Assembly (NCBI GenBank): GCA_044356825.1
Contig: JBIKVM010000004.1
Span: forward strand, 1-42,269
DNA length: 42,269 bases
Direction of reading: 5' to 3'
From: JAUREX01 sp044356825
GTDB taxonomy: Bacteria > Pseudomonadota > Alphaproteobacteria > Rhodobacterales > Rhodobacteraceae
Shown here: one piece after another, positions 8,308 to 20,800 of the stretch
Numbering within the stretch: position 1 is the first letter of the stretch
How the letters are laid out: the number at the start of each line of letters is the position of its first letter
Notes under the pieces: generated by a model
The model's input: the letters and a program-made list of their open reading frames with translations, nothing else
Database searches by the model: none
Told to the model about the DNA's origin: nothing
Made by a program: the position numbers and the translations under genes

Positions 8308-9734
8308 GCGGGCCGCGCTTCACCTCCTTCGTCGTGCTGGCCGAGATGCGGACGGGTTCGAACCTGCTGCAGGCGCAACTGAACCGCGTGCCGGGGCTGC
8401 GCTGCCATGGTGAACTCTTCAACCCCGCCTTCATCGACGAACCAGGCACCGAGCGCTTCCTCGGCCTTGACAAGGCCGGGCGTGATGCCGACCCGCTCGG
8501 GCTTCTGTCGCGCCTTGGCGAAGGGGGCGCGCTCACGGGGTTCCGCCTCTTTGGCGATCACGACCCCGAGGTGATCGCGGCCTGCCTTGCCGACCCCGCG
8601 CGCGCCAAGATAGTGCTGGGGCGCAACCCGCTCGAGTCGTGGATTTCGCTCCAGATCGCCCGGCAGACGGGCCAATGGGTGCTGCGCCCCGGGCGGCCGC
8701 GCAGGCAGACGCGGGTCCGGTTCGATCCTGCCGACTTTGCCGCGTTTCTTGATCGCCGCAGTGCCTTTCGCCGTGCGGTGATGGGGCGGCTCAAGGCTTC
8801 GGGGCAGACGGCCTTCGTGATCGACTACGATGACCTCGCGTGCCCCGAGGTTCTGGAGGGGATCGTCGCGTTCCTCGGACTTCCCGCCCCTGATCCCGCA
8901 CTCTTTGCCGGACCCGTCGCGCTGCGCCGCCAGAACCCCGAACCGCCCGAGACGAAGGTCGAGAACCCTGCCGAAATGGCGCGCGCCCTTGCACGGATCG
9001 ACTGGCTCGGCGCGGAGCATCCCCCGGGCGGGCTTCCCCGCCCGGTTCAGGGCATGGCGGATGCATTGATCTCTGCGCGCGCGCCCTTGCTGTGGTTTCC
9101 GGTCACGGGCGCAGCGCCGCGCCATGCGGTCGCAGACTGGCTTGCGAGGCTCGGGGCCGGGCAGGCCGAGGGTGGGGTGATCGCGGGCTTCGGCCCGCGG
9201 ATGCTTGGGCGGTGGCTGGCGCGCAACGCGGGCCGACGCCGCGTGTTCACGATTGTCGACCACCCCCTGCCGCGGGCCTATCGCGCTTTTGCGGCGGCGG
9301 TGATCGGGGGCGGGATGCCCGCCCTCGGGCCGCTCATCCTGCGGCGGGCGGGCATCGCACCGGGCGATCCCGCCCCCTTCGCGGACACCGCGCAGCATCG
9401 GGCGGCCTTTGTTGCGTGGCTGCACCATGTGGCGGGGGACGGGATCGGCACGGACGCCGCCGCGCGCCCGCAGGCCGAACTGATCGCTGGCTTCGCCGAG
9501 GTCGCCGTGCCCGACCAGATCCTGCGGATGGACCGCATCGCGCGTGATCTCTCTGCGCTGTCCCGCGCGATGGACCTGCCTGATCCCGGATGGGTCCAGC
9601 CCGAACCCGATCCGATCCTGATGGGTCTGGCCGCGATCCGCGACGCCGAACTGGAGGCAGAGGCCGCGCGCCTTCTGTGGCGCGACATGCGCGCCTTCGG
9701 TTTTGGCAGGTGGGGAGGGCCTCAGGCGGCCTGA
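8304..9734 (+). CDS. NodH-like PAPS-dependent sulfotransferase with second degenerate sulfotransferase-like half
   Basis: The 476-residue protein starts as a carbohydrate sulfotransferase. RTGSNLL at 16-22 is the 5'-phosphosulfate loop, and GRNPLESWISLQ at 106-117 is the 3'-phosphate-binding motif; such proteins are often annotated as nodulation protein NodH in Rhodobacterales. From about residue 255 a second, weaker set appears: PLLWFPVTGAAPRHAV in the loop position, and FTIVDHPLPRAYRAF at 315-329, close to the IVRHPlxRayS/AF motif of other bacterial sulfotransferases. The usual family length is 220-320, so this looks like two fused domains with the second missing the P-loop Ser/Thr pattern. 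Translation is coupled to the upstream gene (ATGA). The 3' end overlaps convergent ptsN by 13 bp. Confidence 0.8.
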   Translation: MSGPRFTSFVVLAEMRTGSNLLQAQLNRVPGLRCHGELFNPAFIDEPGTERFLGLDKAGRDADPLGLLSRLGEGGALTGFRLFGDHDPEVIAACLADPARAKIVLGRNPLESWISLQIARQTGQWVLRPGRPRRQTRVRFDPADFAAFLDRRSAFRRAVMGRLKASGQTAFVIDYDDLACPEVLEGIVAFLGLPAPDPALFAGPVALRRQNPEPPETKVENPAEMARALARIDWLGAEHPPGGLPRPVQGMADALISARAPLLWFPVTGAAPRHAVADWLARLGAGQAEGGVIAGFGPRMLGRWLARNAGRRRVFTIVDHPLPRAYRAFAAAVIGGGMPALGPLILRRAGIAPGDPAPFADTAQHRAAFVAWLHHVAGDGIGTDAAARPQAELIAGFAEVAVPDQILRMDRIARDLSALSRAMDLPDPGWVQPEPDPILMGLAAIRDAELEAEAARLLWRDMRAFGFGRWGGPQAA

Positions 9735-10186
9735 CGCACGCTGGCCTCGACAAGGATCGCGTGCAGCGTCGCGGGATTTGCGTTGGCGCGCAGCTTGGTG
9801 CAGACGGCCGCATCGCGCATCGTGCGCGACACGAGCGCGAGCGTCTTGAGGTGTTCGACCCCGGAGTCCTTCGGGGCGAGCAGGGTGAAGATCAGGTCAA
9901 CCGGCTGGCGATCGACCGCGTCGAACTCCATCGGCTTCTCCAGCCGCACGAAGATGCCCACGATCCGCTCGAGGCCATCAAGCCGCGCGTGGGGCAGCGC
10001 TATGCCATGGCCGACGCCCGTCGGCCCGAGGCTCTCACGCTCCTGCAGGCCGTCCACGGCCAGTCCTGCATCGAGTGCATAGACTGCGGCTGCGATGTCG
10101 CCCAGCTCCTGGAACAGGCGTTTTTTGCTGCCGACCTTGCCCAGCACGCGCACCGCGCCTGGCTGCAGTATCGAGGAAATGTCCAT
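9722..10186 (-). CDS. ptsN: Nitrogen-regulatory PTS enzyme IIA (EIIA-Ntr)
   Basis: PtsN is the phospho-acceptor at the end of the PTS-Ntr relay (PtsP-NPr-PtsN), which in other bacteria tunes potassium uptake, phosphate signalling and nitrogen metabolism. It transports no sugar. The 154-residue protein has the EIIA fold, with the phosphorylated histidine in GIALPHARLDG (His66) and its partner His60. It also has the conserved FTLLAPKDSGVEHLKTLALVSR segment. The ATG at 10186 gives the standard MDISSILQP start. It lies 48 bp downstream of hpf, the conserved hpf-ptsN order. Its last bases overlap the sulfotransferase gene converging from the other side, with no terminator between them. Confidence 0.95.
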   Translation of the reverse strand: MDISSILQPGAVRVLGKVGSKKRLFQELGDIAAAVYALDAGLAVDGLQERESLGPTGVGHGIALPHARLDGLERIVGIFVRLEKPMEFDAVDRQPVDLIFTLLAPKDSGVEHLKTLALVSRTMRDAAVCTKLRANANPATLHAILVEASVRQAA

Positions 10187-10234
10187 CCACCCCGCCCTGA
10201 TCCAGACCGGCCCCCGTCCCGCGCGATGCAGCCT

Positions 10235-10807
10235 TCAGCGGCTGTTGCGGGGATCGATCCAGCCGATGTTGCCGTCGTCGCGCAGATAGACGACGTTGAC
10301 CCCGCCGTGTCCTTCGTTGCGAAAGACGAGCAGTTTCTGCCCGCTCAGTTCCATCTGCATCACCGCCTCGCCGACCGAGAGTTCCGGCACGCGCGTCTCC
10401 ATTTCGGCGATCACCACGGGTTGAAGCGAGTCCGCGTCGGAACTTTCGGCATCTGCCGAAGCAAGGATATAGGCCGCACCATCGTCGTATTCAACGGGGG
10501 CCGATCGCCGGTCATGATGGTCGCGCAGGCGGCGCTTGTGGCGGCGGAGTTGCTTGTCGAGCTTTTCGCGGCAGCTTTCAAAGGCGGCATAGATGTCGCC
10601 CGCGTGGCCGCGCGCAAGAGCGTTGAGGCCGGTCGAAAGGTGGATCGTCGCCTCGCAGACGAATTCATGCGCGGTTCGCGAGAAGACGACGACCGCCTCG
10701 GTCGGCCGCTGGGCGTATTTCTCGACCGTTTCGCCCAGTTCCGAGGTCACGTGGGTCTGCAATGCCTCGCCGATCTCGAGATGTCGGCCGCTGATCTGAT
10801 AGCGCAT
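10235..10807 (-). CDS. hpf: Ribosome hibernation promoting factor, long form
   Basis: This 190-residue factor binds the 30S decoding centre and, in the long form, dimerises to make inactive 100S ribosomes in starvation. The N-terminal domain (RYQISGRHLEIGEALQTHV through the DIYAAFESCREKLDKQL helix with basic RRHKRRLRDHH) is the ribosome-binding YfiA fold. The C-terminal 55 residues (VVIAEMETRVPELSVGEAV ... LLVFRNEGHG ... GNIGWIDP) are the dimerisation domain that defines the long form. The ATG at 10807 has AAGGAAGG nine bases upstream. A longer frame to 10861 would add 18 residues with no family counterpart. lptB lies 105 bp upstream and ptsN follows 48 bp downstream. Confidence 0.94.
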   Translation of the reverse strand: MRYQISGRHLEIGEALQTHVTSELGETVEKYAQRPTEAVVVFSRTAHEFVCEATIHLSTGLNALARGHAGDIYAAFESCREKLDKQLRRHKRRLRDHHDRRSAPVEYDDGAAYILASADAESSDADSLQPVVIAEMETRVPELSVGEAVMQMELSGQKLLVFRNEGHGGVNVVYLRDDGNIGWIDPRNSR

Positions 10808-10824
10808 CGGTTCTGGCCTTCCTT

Positions 10825-10864
10825 CAAATGCGGCCCGGGTGCGCGCCGGGTCGACTCGCATTTG
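10825..10864 (-). other. Inverted repeat in hpf 5' leader, next to its ribosome site
   Basis: CAAATGCG (10825-10832) and CGCATTTG (10857-10864) are exact inverted repeats, with a further CCCGG/CCGGG pairing inside. In the minus-strand mRNA the hairpin ends directly before the AAGGAAGG ribosome site of hpf. It could act as a terminator for the lpt genes (there is no T-run), as an mRNA stabiliser, or as a control of hpf translation. Confidence 0.45.
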
Positions 10865-10889
10865 GTCGCAGAGCGGGGCCGCTTGTCAA
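10860..10889 (-). promoter_or_regulatory. Candidate hpf promoter
   Basis: On the minus strand an exact TTGACA (10889-10884) is followed after 18 bases by CCAAAT (10865-10860), about 53 bp before the hpf start. The -35 is perfect and the -10 matches only three of six positions. It lies in the 105-bp lptB-hpf spacer and would give hpf-ptsN transcription independent of the lpt genes. Confidence 0.35.
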
Positions 10890-10912
10890 CAACCGAGCGT
10901 AGCCCGGCCGCC

Positions 10913-11683
10913 TCAGGCGATGCGGAAGCGTTCGCCGAGATAGACGCGGCGCACGTTCTCGTCGCGCACCACCTCGTCTGCCGTCCCGCTCATGAGCACG
11001 CGGCCGTCGTGCAGGATATAGGCGCGGTCCACGATCTCGAGCGTCTCGCGCACGTTGTGGTCGGTCACAAGCACGCCGATCCCGCGCCGGCAGAGATCCT
11101 GCACGAGGTGGCGGATGTCATCGACCGAGATCGGATCGACCCCGGCGAAGGGTTCGTCGAGCAGCAGATACTTGGGGTTCGCGGCCAGGCAGCGCGCGAT
11201 CTCGACCCGCCGCCGCTCGCCGCCCGACAGCGACATGGCGATCGCGGCGCGCAGATGCTCGATAGCGAAATCCGCGAGCAGTTCTTCGAGCCGTTCGCGC
11301 CGCTTGTGCCGGTCGGCTTCCACGATCTCGAGCACGGCCGAAATGTTGTCCTCGACCGACAGTCCGCGAAAGATCGACACTTCCTGCGGCAGGTAGCCAA
11401 GCCCAAGGCGCGCGCGGCGATACATGGGCAGGCCCGTGATGTCATGCCCATCGAGCGTGACACGCCCACCGTCGGGCGGTACGAGGCCTGCGATAGCATA
11501 GAAGACGGTCGTCTTGCCCGATCCGTTCGGACCGAGAAGGGCCACAACCTCGCCGCGGCCGAGCCGCAGGTTCACATCACGGATGACCTGCCGCCGGCGA
11601 TAGGATTTGCGCAAGCCCTCGACAACCAGCCCCCCCGCACCCTCGGTCAGCGTCAGCCGCTGCGGTTCGGGCGCATCCGTCAA
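10913..11683 (-). CDS. lptB: LPS export ABC transporter ATPase LptB
   Basis: LptB is the cytosolic ATPase that powers LptFG extraction of LPS from the inner membrane. The 256-residue protein has the Walker A GPNGSGKTT (51-59), Q-loop LPQEVSIF (Gln100), ABC signature LSGGERRRVEIAR (152 onward), Walker B YLLLDEP with catalytic Glu177, and switch His209. The FRGLSVEDNI segment after the Q-loop and LDEPFAGVDPISV are characteristic of LptB rather than of amino-acid transporter ATPases. The ATG at 11683 overlaps the stop of lptA by four bases. rpoN, the usual next gene in many proteobacteria, is absent; hpf follows instead after 105 bp. Confidence 0.95.
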   Translation of the reverse strand: MTDAPEPQRLTLTEGAGGLVVEGLRKSYRRRQVIRDVNLRLGRGEVVALLGPNGSGKTTVFYAIAGLVPPDGGRVTLDGHDITGLPMYRRARLGLGYLPQEVSIFRGLSVEDNISAVLEIVEADRHKRRERLEELLADFAIEHLRAAIAMSLSGGERRRVEIARCLAANPKYLLLDEPFAGVDPISVDDIRHLVQDLCRRGIGVLVTDHNVRETLEIVDRAYILHDGRVLMSGTADEVVRDENVRRVYLGERFRIA

Positions 11684-12210
11684 TTCCCGCCCCCGCCTGC
11701 CGTCGGCACGAAGGTCGTACGCACGCGTCCTTCCATCACCCCGGTTCCCGCGACGAGGTCCGCGACCAGTCGCGGGCCCTCGATCACGGTGGACCCCTGC
11801 GTCAGCCGGACGTTGCCCGACATCTCGAGCATGCCGGTCGCGATCTCATAGATGGCGCCGTCGCCAGCGGCCGTTTCGAGCCCGGTCTCAAGCAGGACGT
11901 TGCCGGTGCCGATCAGGCGCCGGATGCCGCCTTCCGCGCCAGTGGCGTATTCGACCTCGACCTTGTCGGCGGTCAGGCGCAGCGCTCCCTGAAGGGCCAG
12001 GACCGACCCTTCGAACACCGCAAGCCCCGTGGACTGATCGACCCGAAGCTGGTCTGCCGTGACCTCGACGGGGGCCGAGGGATCCTGCCGCAATGACGAG
12101 AAGCCGATCCGCGCCTCTTGCCCGATCGCTGGCGCCACCAACAGCCCCGTCATCACCAACGCCAGCCCTGCTGCAGCGATCCGGGGGGCAAGGCAGGGGA
12201 ATCGGATCAT
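11680..12210 (-). CDS. lptA: Periplasmic LPS transport protein LptA
   Basis: LptA forms the periplasmic beta-jellyroll bridge that carries LPS from LptC to LptD. The 176-residue protein begins with a signal peptide (basic MIRFPCLAPRIA, hydrophobic to about residue 24, likely cleavage near APAIG-Q at residue 30). An OstA-type repeat pattern follows: PVEVTADQLRVDQSTGLAVFEGSV, then LTADKVEVEYA, IGTGNVLL, MLEMSGNVRLTQG and GPRLVADL, each strand pair ending in a Gly turn. The ATG at 12210 overlaps the lptC stop and its own stop overlaps lptB, so lptC-lptA-lptB are translationally linked. Confidence 0.93.
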   Translation of the reverse strand: MIRFPCLAPRIAAAGLALVMTGLLVAPAIGQEARIGFSSLRQDPSAPVEVTADQLRVDQSTGLAVFEGSVLALQGALRLTADKVEVEYATGAEGGIRRLIGTGNVLLETGLETAAGDGAIYEIATGMLEMSGNVRLTQGSTVIEGPRLVADLVAGTGVMEGRVRTTFVPTAGGGGN

Positions 12211-12824
12211 GGCTGTGGTGACTCGCTCGGACTGTCAGGAAAGTATAGCAGCCGCACACCGCCCTTGAAAACCACAACCTCCGAGCCCCGGGTGCTGCCA
12301 TCATACTCCATGCTGCCGGCATCGAGCGTACCGGCCGGGCCTTCGGCCGAAACCGGACCGGGGCTGTTCAGCCATTGCCCGTCGGTCGTGCCGTTCAGCA
12401 ACTCGGATCGCATCCGCCAGCCCTGTGCGTCGTCGATGACGACATCGCCCTGAAGCGCCATCTCTCCGGCTGAGGGATCGAGGCGCGCCTCGGCCGCCTT
12501 TGCCTCGATCTCGCGCCCGTCGGGCAGCACGAGCCTCAACTCGGCCTGCCGAAGCGCAGATTCCCCGCCCGGCTGGCGCGACGGCGTGGCCTCTGCGGCC
12601 CGCAGGCGCACTTCGGTGCCGTCGCGGCCGACCGAGGCGAAGGACGGATCGGTCATGGTCGGAGGCAGCGCCGGGTCCGCCCCGTCAGCACCGGGAGCCA
12701 TCGGTGTGGGCGGATCGCTGCGCAGCACGAGGAACACGGTTGCAAGGATCGCCACCGCAAGCGTCGGCAGCACGATGCGCAAGACGCGCACGAGGCGCGA
12801 ATGGGCGCGCTCAGCCCGGTCCAT
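12207..12824 (-). CDS. lptC: LPS export protein LptC
   Basis: LptC is the bitopic inner-membrane protein that passes LPS from LptBFG to LptA. The 205-residue sequence has a short cytosolic N-terminus, one transmembrane helix near residues 15-34 (VLRIVLPTLAVAILATVFLV), a Pro/Ala-rich linker, and a periplasmic beta-jellyroll. The jellyroll ends with SMEYDGSTRGSEVVVFKGGV, the strand-rich LptC C-terminus. The family is weakly conserved, so the call relies partly on its place before lptA and lptB. The ATG at 12824 lies 11 bases after rnd. Confidence 0.9.
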   Translation of the reverse strand: MDRAERAHSRLVRVLRIVLPTLAVAILATVFLVLRSDPPTPMAPGADGADPALPPTMTDPSFASVGRDGTEVRLRAAEATPSRQPGGESALRQAELRLVLPDGREIEAKAAEARLDPSAGEMALQGDVVIDDAQGWRMRSELLNGTTDGQWLNSPGPVSAEGPAGTLDAGSMEYDGSTRGSEVVVFKGGVRLLYFPDSPSESPQP

Positions 12825-12835
12825 CGCGGGTGCCG

Positions 12836-13450
12836 TCAGTGGCGGAAGATGCAGCGCTCATCGTCCCAGCCCATGAGGTCAAGCTCGGCCCGCACGGGTA
12901 GGAAGGCAAAGATGCTCTGGGCGAGGTCGAGCCGATCCTCGCGCCGCAGCCGCGCCTCGAGTTCGGCGCGCAGGCGGTGCAGATAGAGGACATCCGAGGC
13001 CGCATAGTCGCGCTGCGCATCCGTCAGCACCTCGGCGCCCCAGTCCGAAGTCTGCTGCTGCTTCGAGATGTCGATGCCGAGCAGATCGGCGAGCAGATAC
13101 TTCAGCCCGTGCCGGTCGGTGAATGTGCGCACCAGCTTCGAGGCGATCTTGGTGCACCAGATGGGCGCCGTGCGCACCCCGAGGGCCGCGCGCAGCACCG
13201 CGACATCGAATCGCGCGAAATGGAAGAGCTTCAGCACGGCCGGATCCTCGAGCATCCGCACGAGGTTCGGGGCAGCCGTTTGCCCCCGCGCGATGCGCAC
13301 GAGGTGGACGCGCCCGTCGCCAGAAGAGAGTTGCACGAGGCAGAGCCGGTCTCGACGAGGGTCAAGCCCCATCGTCTCGGTGTCGATCGCAACGACCGGA
13401 CCGAGGTCGAGGTCCGCGGGAAGGTCGCCCTCATGGATCGTGATGCTCAC
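12836..13450 (-). CDS. rnd: Ribonuclease D, short form
   Basis: This 204-residue DEDD-type 3'-5' exoribonuclease matures tRNA and other structured RNA 3' ends. Exo motifs are visible: VVAIDTETMGLDP (Exo I), FHFARFDVAVL (Exo II) and YAASDVLYLHRLR (Exo III with the DEDDy Tyr). It has no HRDC domain. E. coli RNase D is about 375 residues, while this ~205-residue catalytic-domain-only form is common in alphaproteobacteria. The GTG at 13450 follows GGAGGA at short spacing; another GTG at 13468 is possible but would begin inside the rpoC terminator hairpin. It is followed directly by lptC, so it may head the rnd-lptCAB transcript. Confidence 0.92.
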   Translation of the reverse strand: MSITIHEGDLPADLDLGPVVAIDTETMGLDPRRDRLCLVQLSSGDGRVHLVRIARGQTAAPNLVRMLEDPAVLKLFHFARFDVAVLRAALGVRTAPIWCTKIASKLVRTFTDRHGLKYLLADLLGIDISKQQQTSDWGAEVLTDAQRDYAASDVLYLHRLRAELEARLRREDRLDLAQSIFAFLPVRAELDLMGWDDERCIFRH

Positions 13451-13468
13451 CCGGTCCTCCCCGTGCAC

Positions 13469-13492
13469 GGGCCCGCCCCAGGGGGCGGGCCC
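13469..13492 (-). terminator. Hairpin terminator after rpoC
   Basis: GGGCCCGCCCC (13469-13479) and GGGGCGGGCCC (13482-13492) are perfect 11-base inverted repeats, seven bases after the rpoC stop. There is no T-run on the minus strand, which is normal for GC-rich alphaproteobacteria. It probably ends or attenuates the rpoBC transcript before rnd. Confidence 0.65.
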
Positions 13493-13498
13493 CGCAGG

Positions 13499-17761
<4,263 letters not shown>

Positions 17762-17812
17762 CGGGTCATCCTATGTTCCGGGGTTGCGGGGCAGGGCGGG
17801 GCCGACCGGGGG

Positions 17813-20800
17813 TCAGTCCTCGCCCTCCGCATCCAGAAGCTCCATGTTCAGGCCGAGGCCGCGCACTTCCTTGACGAGGACGTTGAAGCTCTCGGGCACG
17901 CCCGCCTCGAAGTTGTCCTCGCCCTTGACGATCGATTCGTAGACCTTGGTGCGGCCCGCGACGTCGTCGGACTTGACGGTCAGCATCTCCTGCAGGGTGT
18001 AGGCCGCTCCGTAGGCTTCGAGCGCCCAGACCTCCATCTCGCCCAGACGCTGGCCGCCGAACTGGGCCTTGCCGCCCAGCGGTTGCTGCGTGACGAGGCT
18101 GTAGGGCCCGGTCGAACGGGCGTGCAGTTTGTCGTCCACGAGGTGGTGGAGCTTGAGCATGTACTTCACCCCGACGGTCACGGGGCGGGCAAATACCTCG
18201 CCCGTGCGTCCGTCATAGACCTGGCTCTGGCCGCTGACATCAAAGCCCGCGCGCTTGAGCGCGTCATTGACGTCCGCTTCCTTCGCCCCGTCGAAGACCG
18301 GAGTCGCGATCGGCACGCCGCGCGTGACGGTCGCGGCGCTCGCGACCAGATCCTCGTCCGAAAGCGCGGCGAAGGATTCCTCATAGGTCTCGTCGCCATA
18401 GGCGTGGCGGACGGCCTCGCGCACGGGGCGCATGTCGCCCTTGCGGCGGTATTCGGCGAGCGCCTCGTCGATGCGGATGCCGAGGCCGCGCGCCGCCCAG
18501 CCCATGTGCGTCTCGAGGATCTGGCCCACGTTCATCCGGCTCGGCACGCCGAGCGGATTGAGCACGAGATCGACCGAGGTGCCGTCGGCGAGGAAGGGCA
18601 TGTCCTCGACCGGCACGACCTTCGAGACGACGCCCTTGTTGCCGTGGCGGCCGGCCATCTTGTCGCCCGGTTGCAGCTTGCGCTTCACCGCGACGAAGAC
18701 CTTGACCATCTTCATGACGCCGGGCGGCAGGTCGTCGCCGCGGCGGACCTTCTCGACCTTGTCCTCGAAGCGGTGCTCGAGCGCGCGCTTTTGCGCCTCG
18801 AACTGGTCGTGTAGCGCCTCGACCTCCTTGGCCTCGGCATCGTCGCCGAGCGCCAGTTGCCACCACTGCCCGCGCGAGAGGCTGCCGAGCAGCTCCTCGG
18901 TGATCTCCGAGCCCGCCTTCACGCCCTTCGGCCCCTTGATCGCGACGCGGCCGATGATGAGCGACTTCAGACGCGCATAGAAGTTGCGCTCGAGGATCGC
19001 GAGCTCGTCGTCGCGGTCGCGCGCGAGGCTCTCGATCTCCTCGCGCTCGATCTGGAGCGCGCGCTCGTCCTTGTCGACGCCGTGGCGGTTGAAGACGCGC
19101 ACCTCGACGACGGTGCCATAGGCGCCGGGCGGCAGCCGCAGCGAGGTGTCGCGCACGTCCGACGCCTTTTCGCCGAAGATCGCGCGCAGGAGCTTTTCCT
19201 CGGGCGTCATCGGGCTTTCGCCCTTGGGCGTGATCTTGCCCACGAGGATGTCGCCCGGCTGCACTTCGGCGCCGATGTAGACGATGCCCGCCTCGTCGAG
19301 GTTGCGCAGCGCCTCTTCGCCCACGTTCGGGATGTCGCGGGTGATCTCTTCGGGCCCGAGCTTGGTATCGCGGGCGGCGACCTCGTATTCCTCGATGTGG
19401 ATCGAGGTGAAGACGTCGTCGCGCAGGATGCGCTCGGAAATGAGGATCGAATCCTCGTAGTTGTAGCCGTTCCACGGCATGAAGGCCACGACCACATTGC
19501 GGCCGAGCGCGAGCTCGCCCATGTCGGTGCAGGGGCCGTCAGCGACAACCTGCCCGCGCGCGACCTGCTGGCCCACCGTCACGAGCGGGCGCTGGTTGAT
19601 GCACGAGGACTGGTTCGACCGCTTGAACTTGCGCAGCCGGTAGATGTCGACGCCCGGCTCGCCGGGTTCGAGCATTTCGGTCGCGCGCACGACGATGCGC
19701 GTCGCGTCCACCTGATCGATCACGCCCGCGCGCCGCGCCATGATGGCAGCACCCGAGTCGCGCGCGACCACCGCCTCGATGCCGGTGCCGACGAAGGGGG
19801 CATCGGATTGCAAGAGCGGCACCGCCTGGCGCTGCATGTTCGAGCCCATCAGCGCGCGGTTGGCGTCGTCGTTCTCGAGGAACGGGATCAGCGAGGCCGC
19901 GACCGAGACGAGTTGCTTGGGGCTCACGTCGATCAGATCGACCGTGTCGGCGGGGTTGAGCATGAACTCGCCGCCCTTTCGGGTCGAGATGAGGTCACTC
20001 ACGAAGCGCCCTTCGGCATCGAGCTGGGCGTTGGCCTGCGCGACGGTGTGGCGCATCTCTTCGGTCGCCGACAGATAGACGACGTCGTCCGTCACCTTGC
20101 CGTCGCGCACCTTGCGATAGGGGGTCTCGATGAAGCCATACTTGTTCACCCGCGCAAACGTCGCGAGCGAGTTGATGAGGCCGATGTTCTGCCCTTCGGG
20201 CGTCTCGATCGGGCACATCCGGCCATAATGGGTGGGGTGGACGTCGCGCACCTCGAAACCCGCCCGCTCGCGCGTGAGGCCCCCCGGCCCGAGCGCCGAG
20301 AGGCGGCGCTTGTGGGTGACTTCCGAGAGCGGGTTCGTCTGGTCCATGAACTGCGAGAGTTGCGACGAGCCGAAGAACTCGCGCACCGCCGCCGCAGCCG
20401 GCTTGGCGTTGATGAGGTCCTGCGGCATGATCGTGTCGATCTCGACAGACGACATCCGCTCGCGGATCGCGCGCTCCATCCGGAGCAGGCCGACCCGATA
20501 CTGGTTCTCCATCAGCTCGCCGACTGAGCGCACGCGGCGGTTGCCGAGGTGGTCGATGTCGTCGATTTCCCCTTTGCCGTCGCGGAGTTCCACGAGGGCC
20601 CTGATGCAGGCGATGATGTCCTCGCGCCGCAGCGTGCGGTGCGTGTCGGGCGCGTCGAGATCGAGGCGCATGTTCATCTTGACGCGACCCACGGCCGAAA
20701 GGTCATAGCGCTCGCTGTCGAAGAAGAGCGTGTCGAAAAGCGTCGCCGCCGCGTCGAGCGTCGGAGGCTCGCCCGGGCGCATGACGCGGTAGATGTCGAG

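Noticed and set aside
9590..11851. A 753-codon plus-strand frame across ptsN, hpf and lptB.
   Set aside because: It crosses three well-supported genes on the opposite strand and shows no family features.
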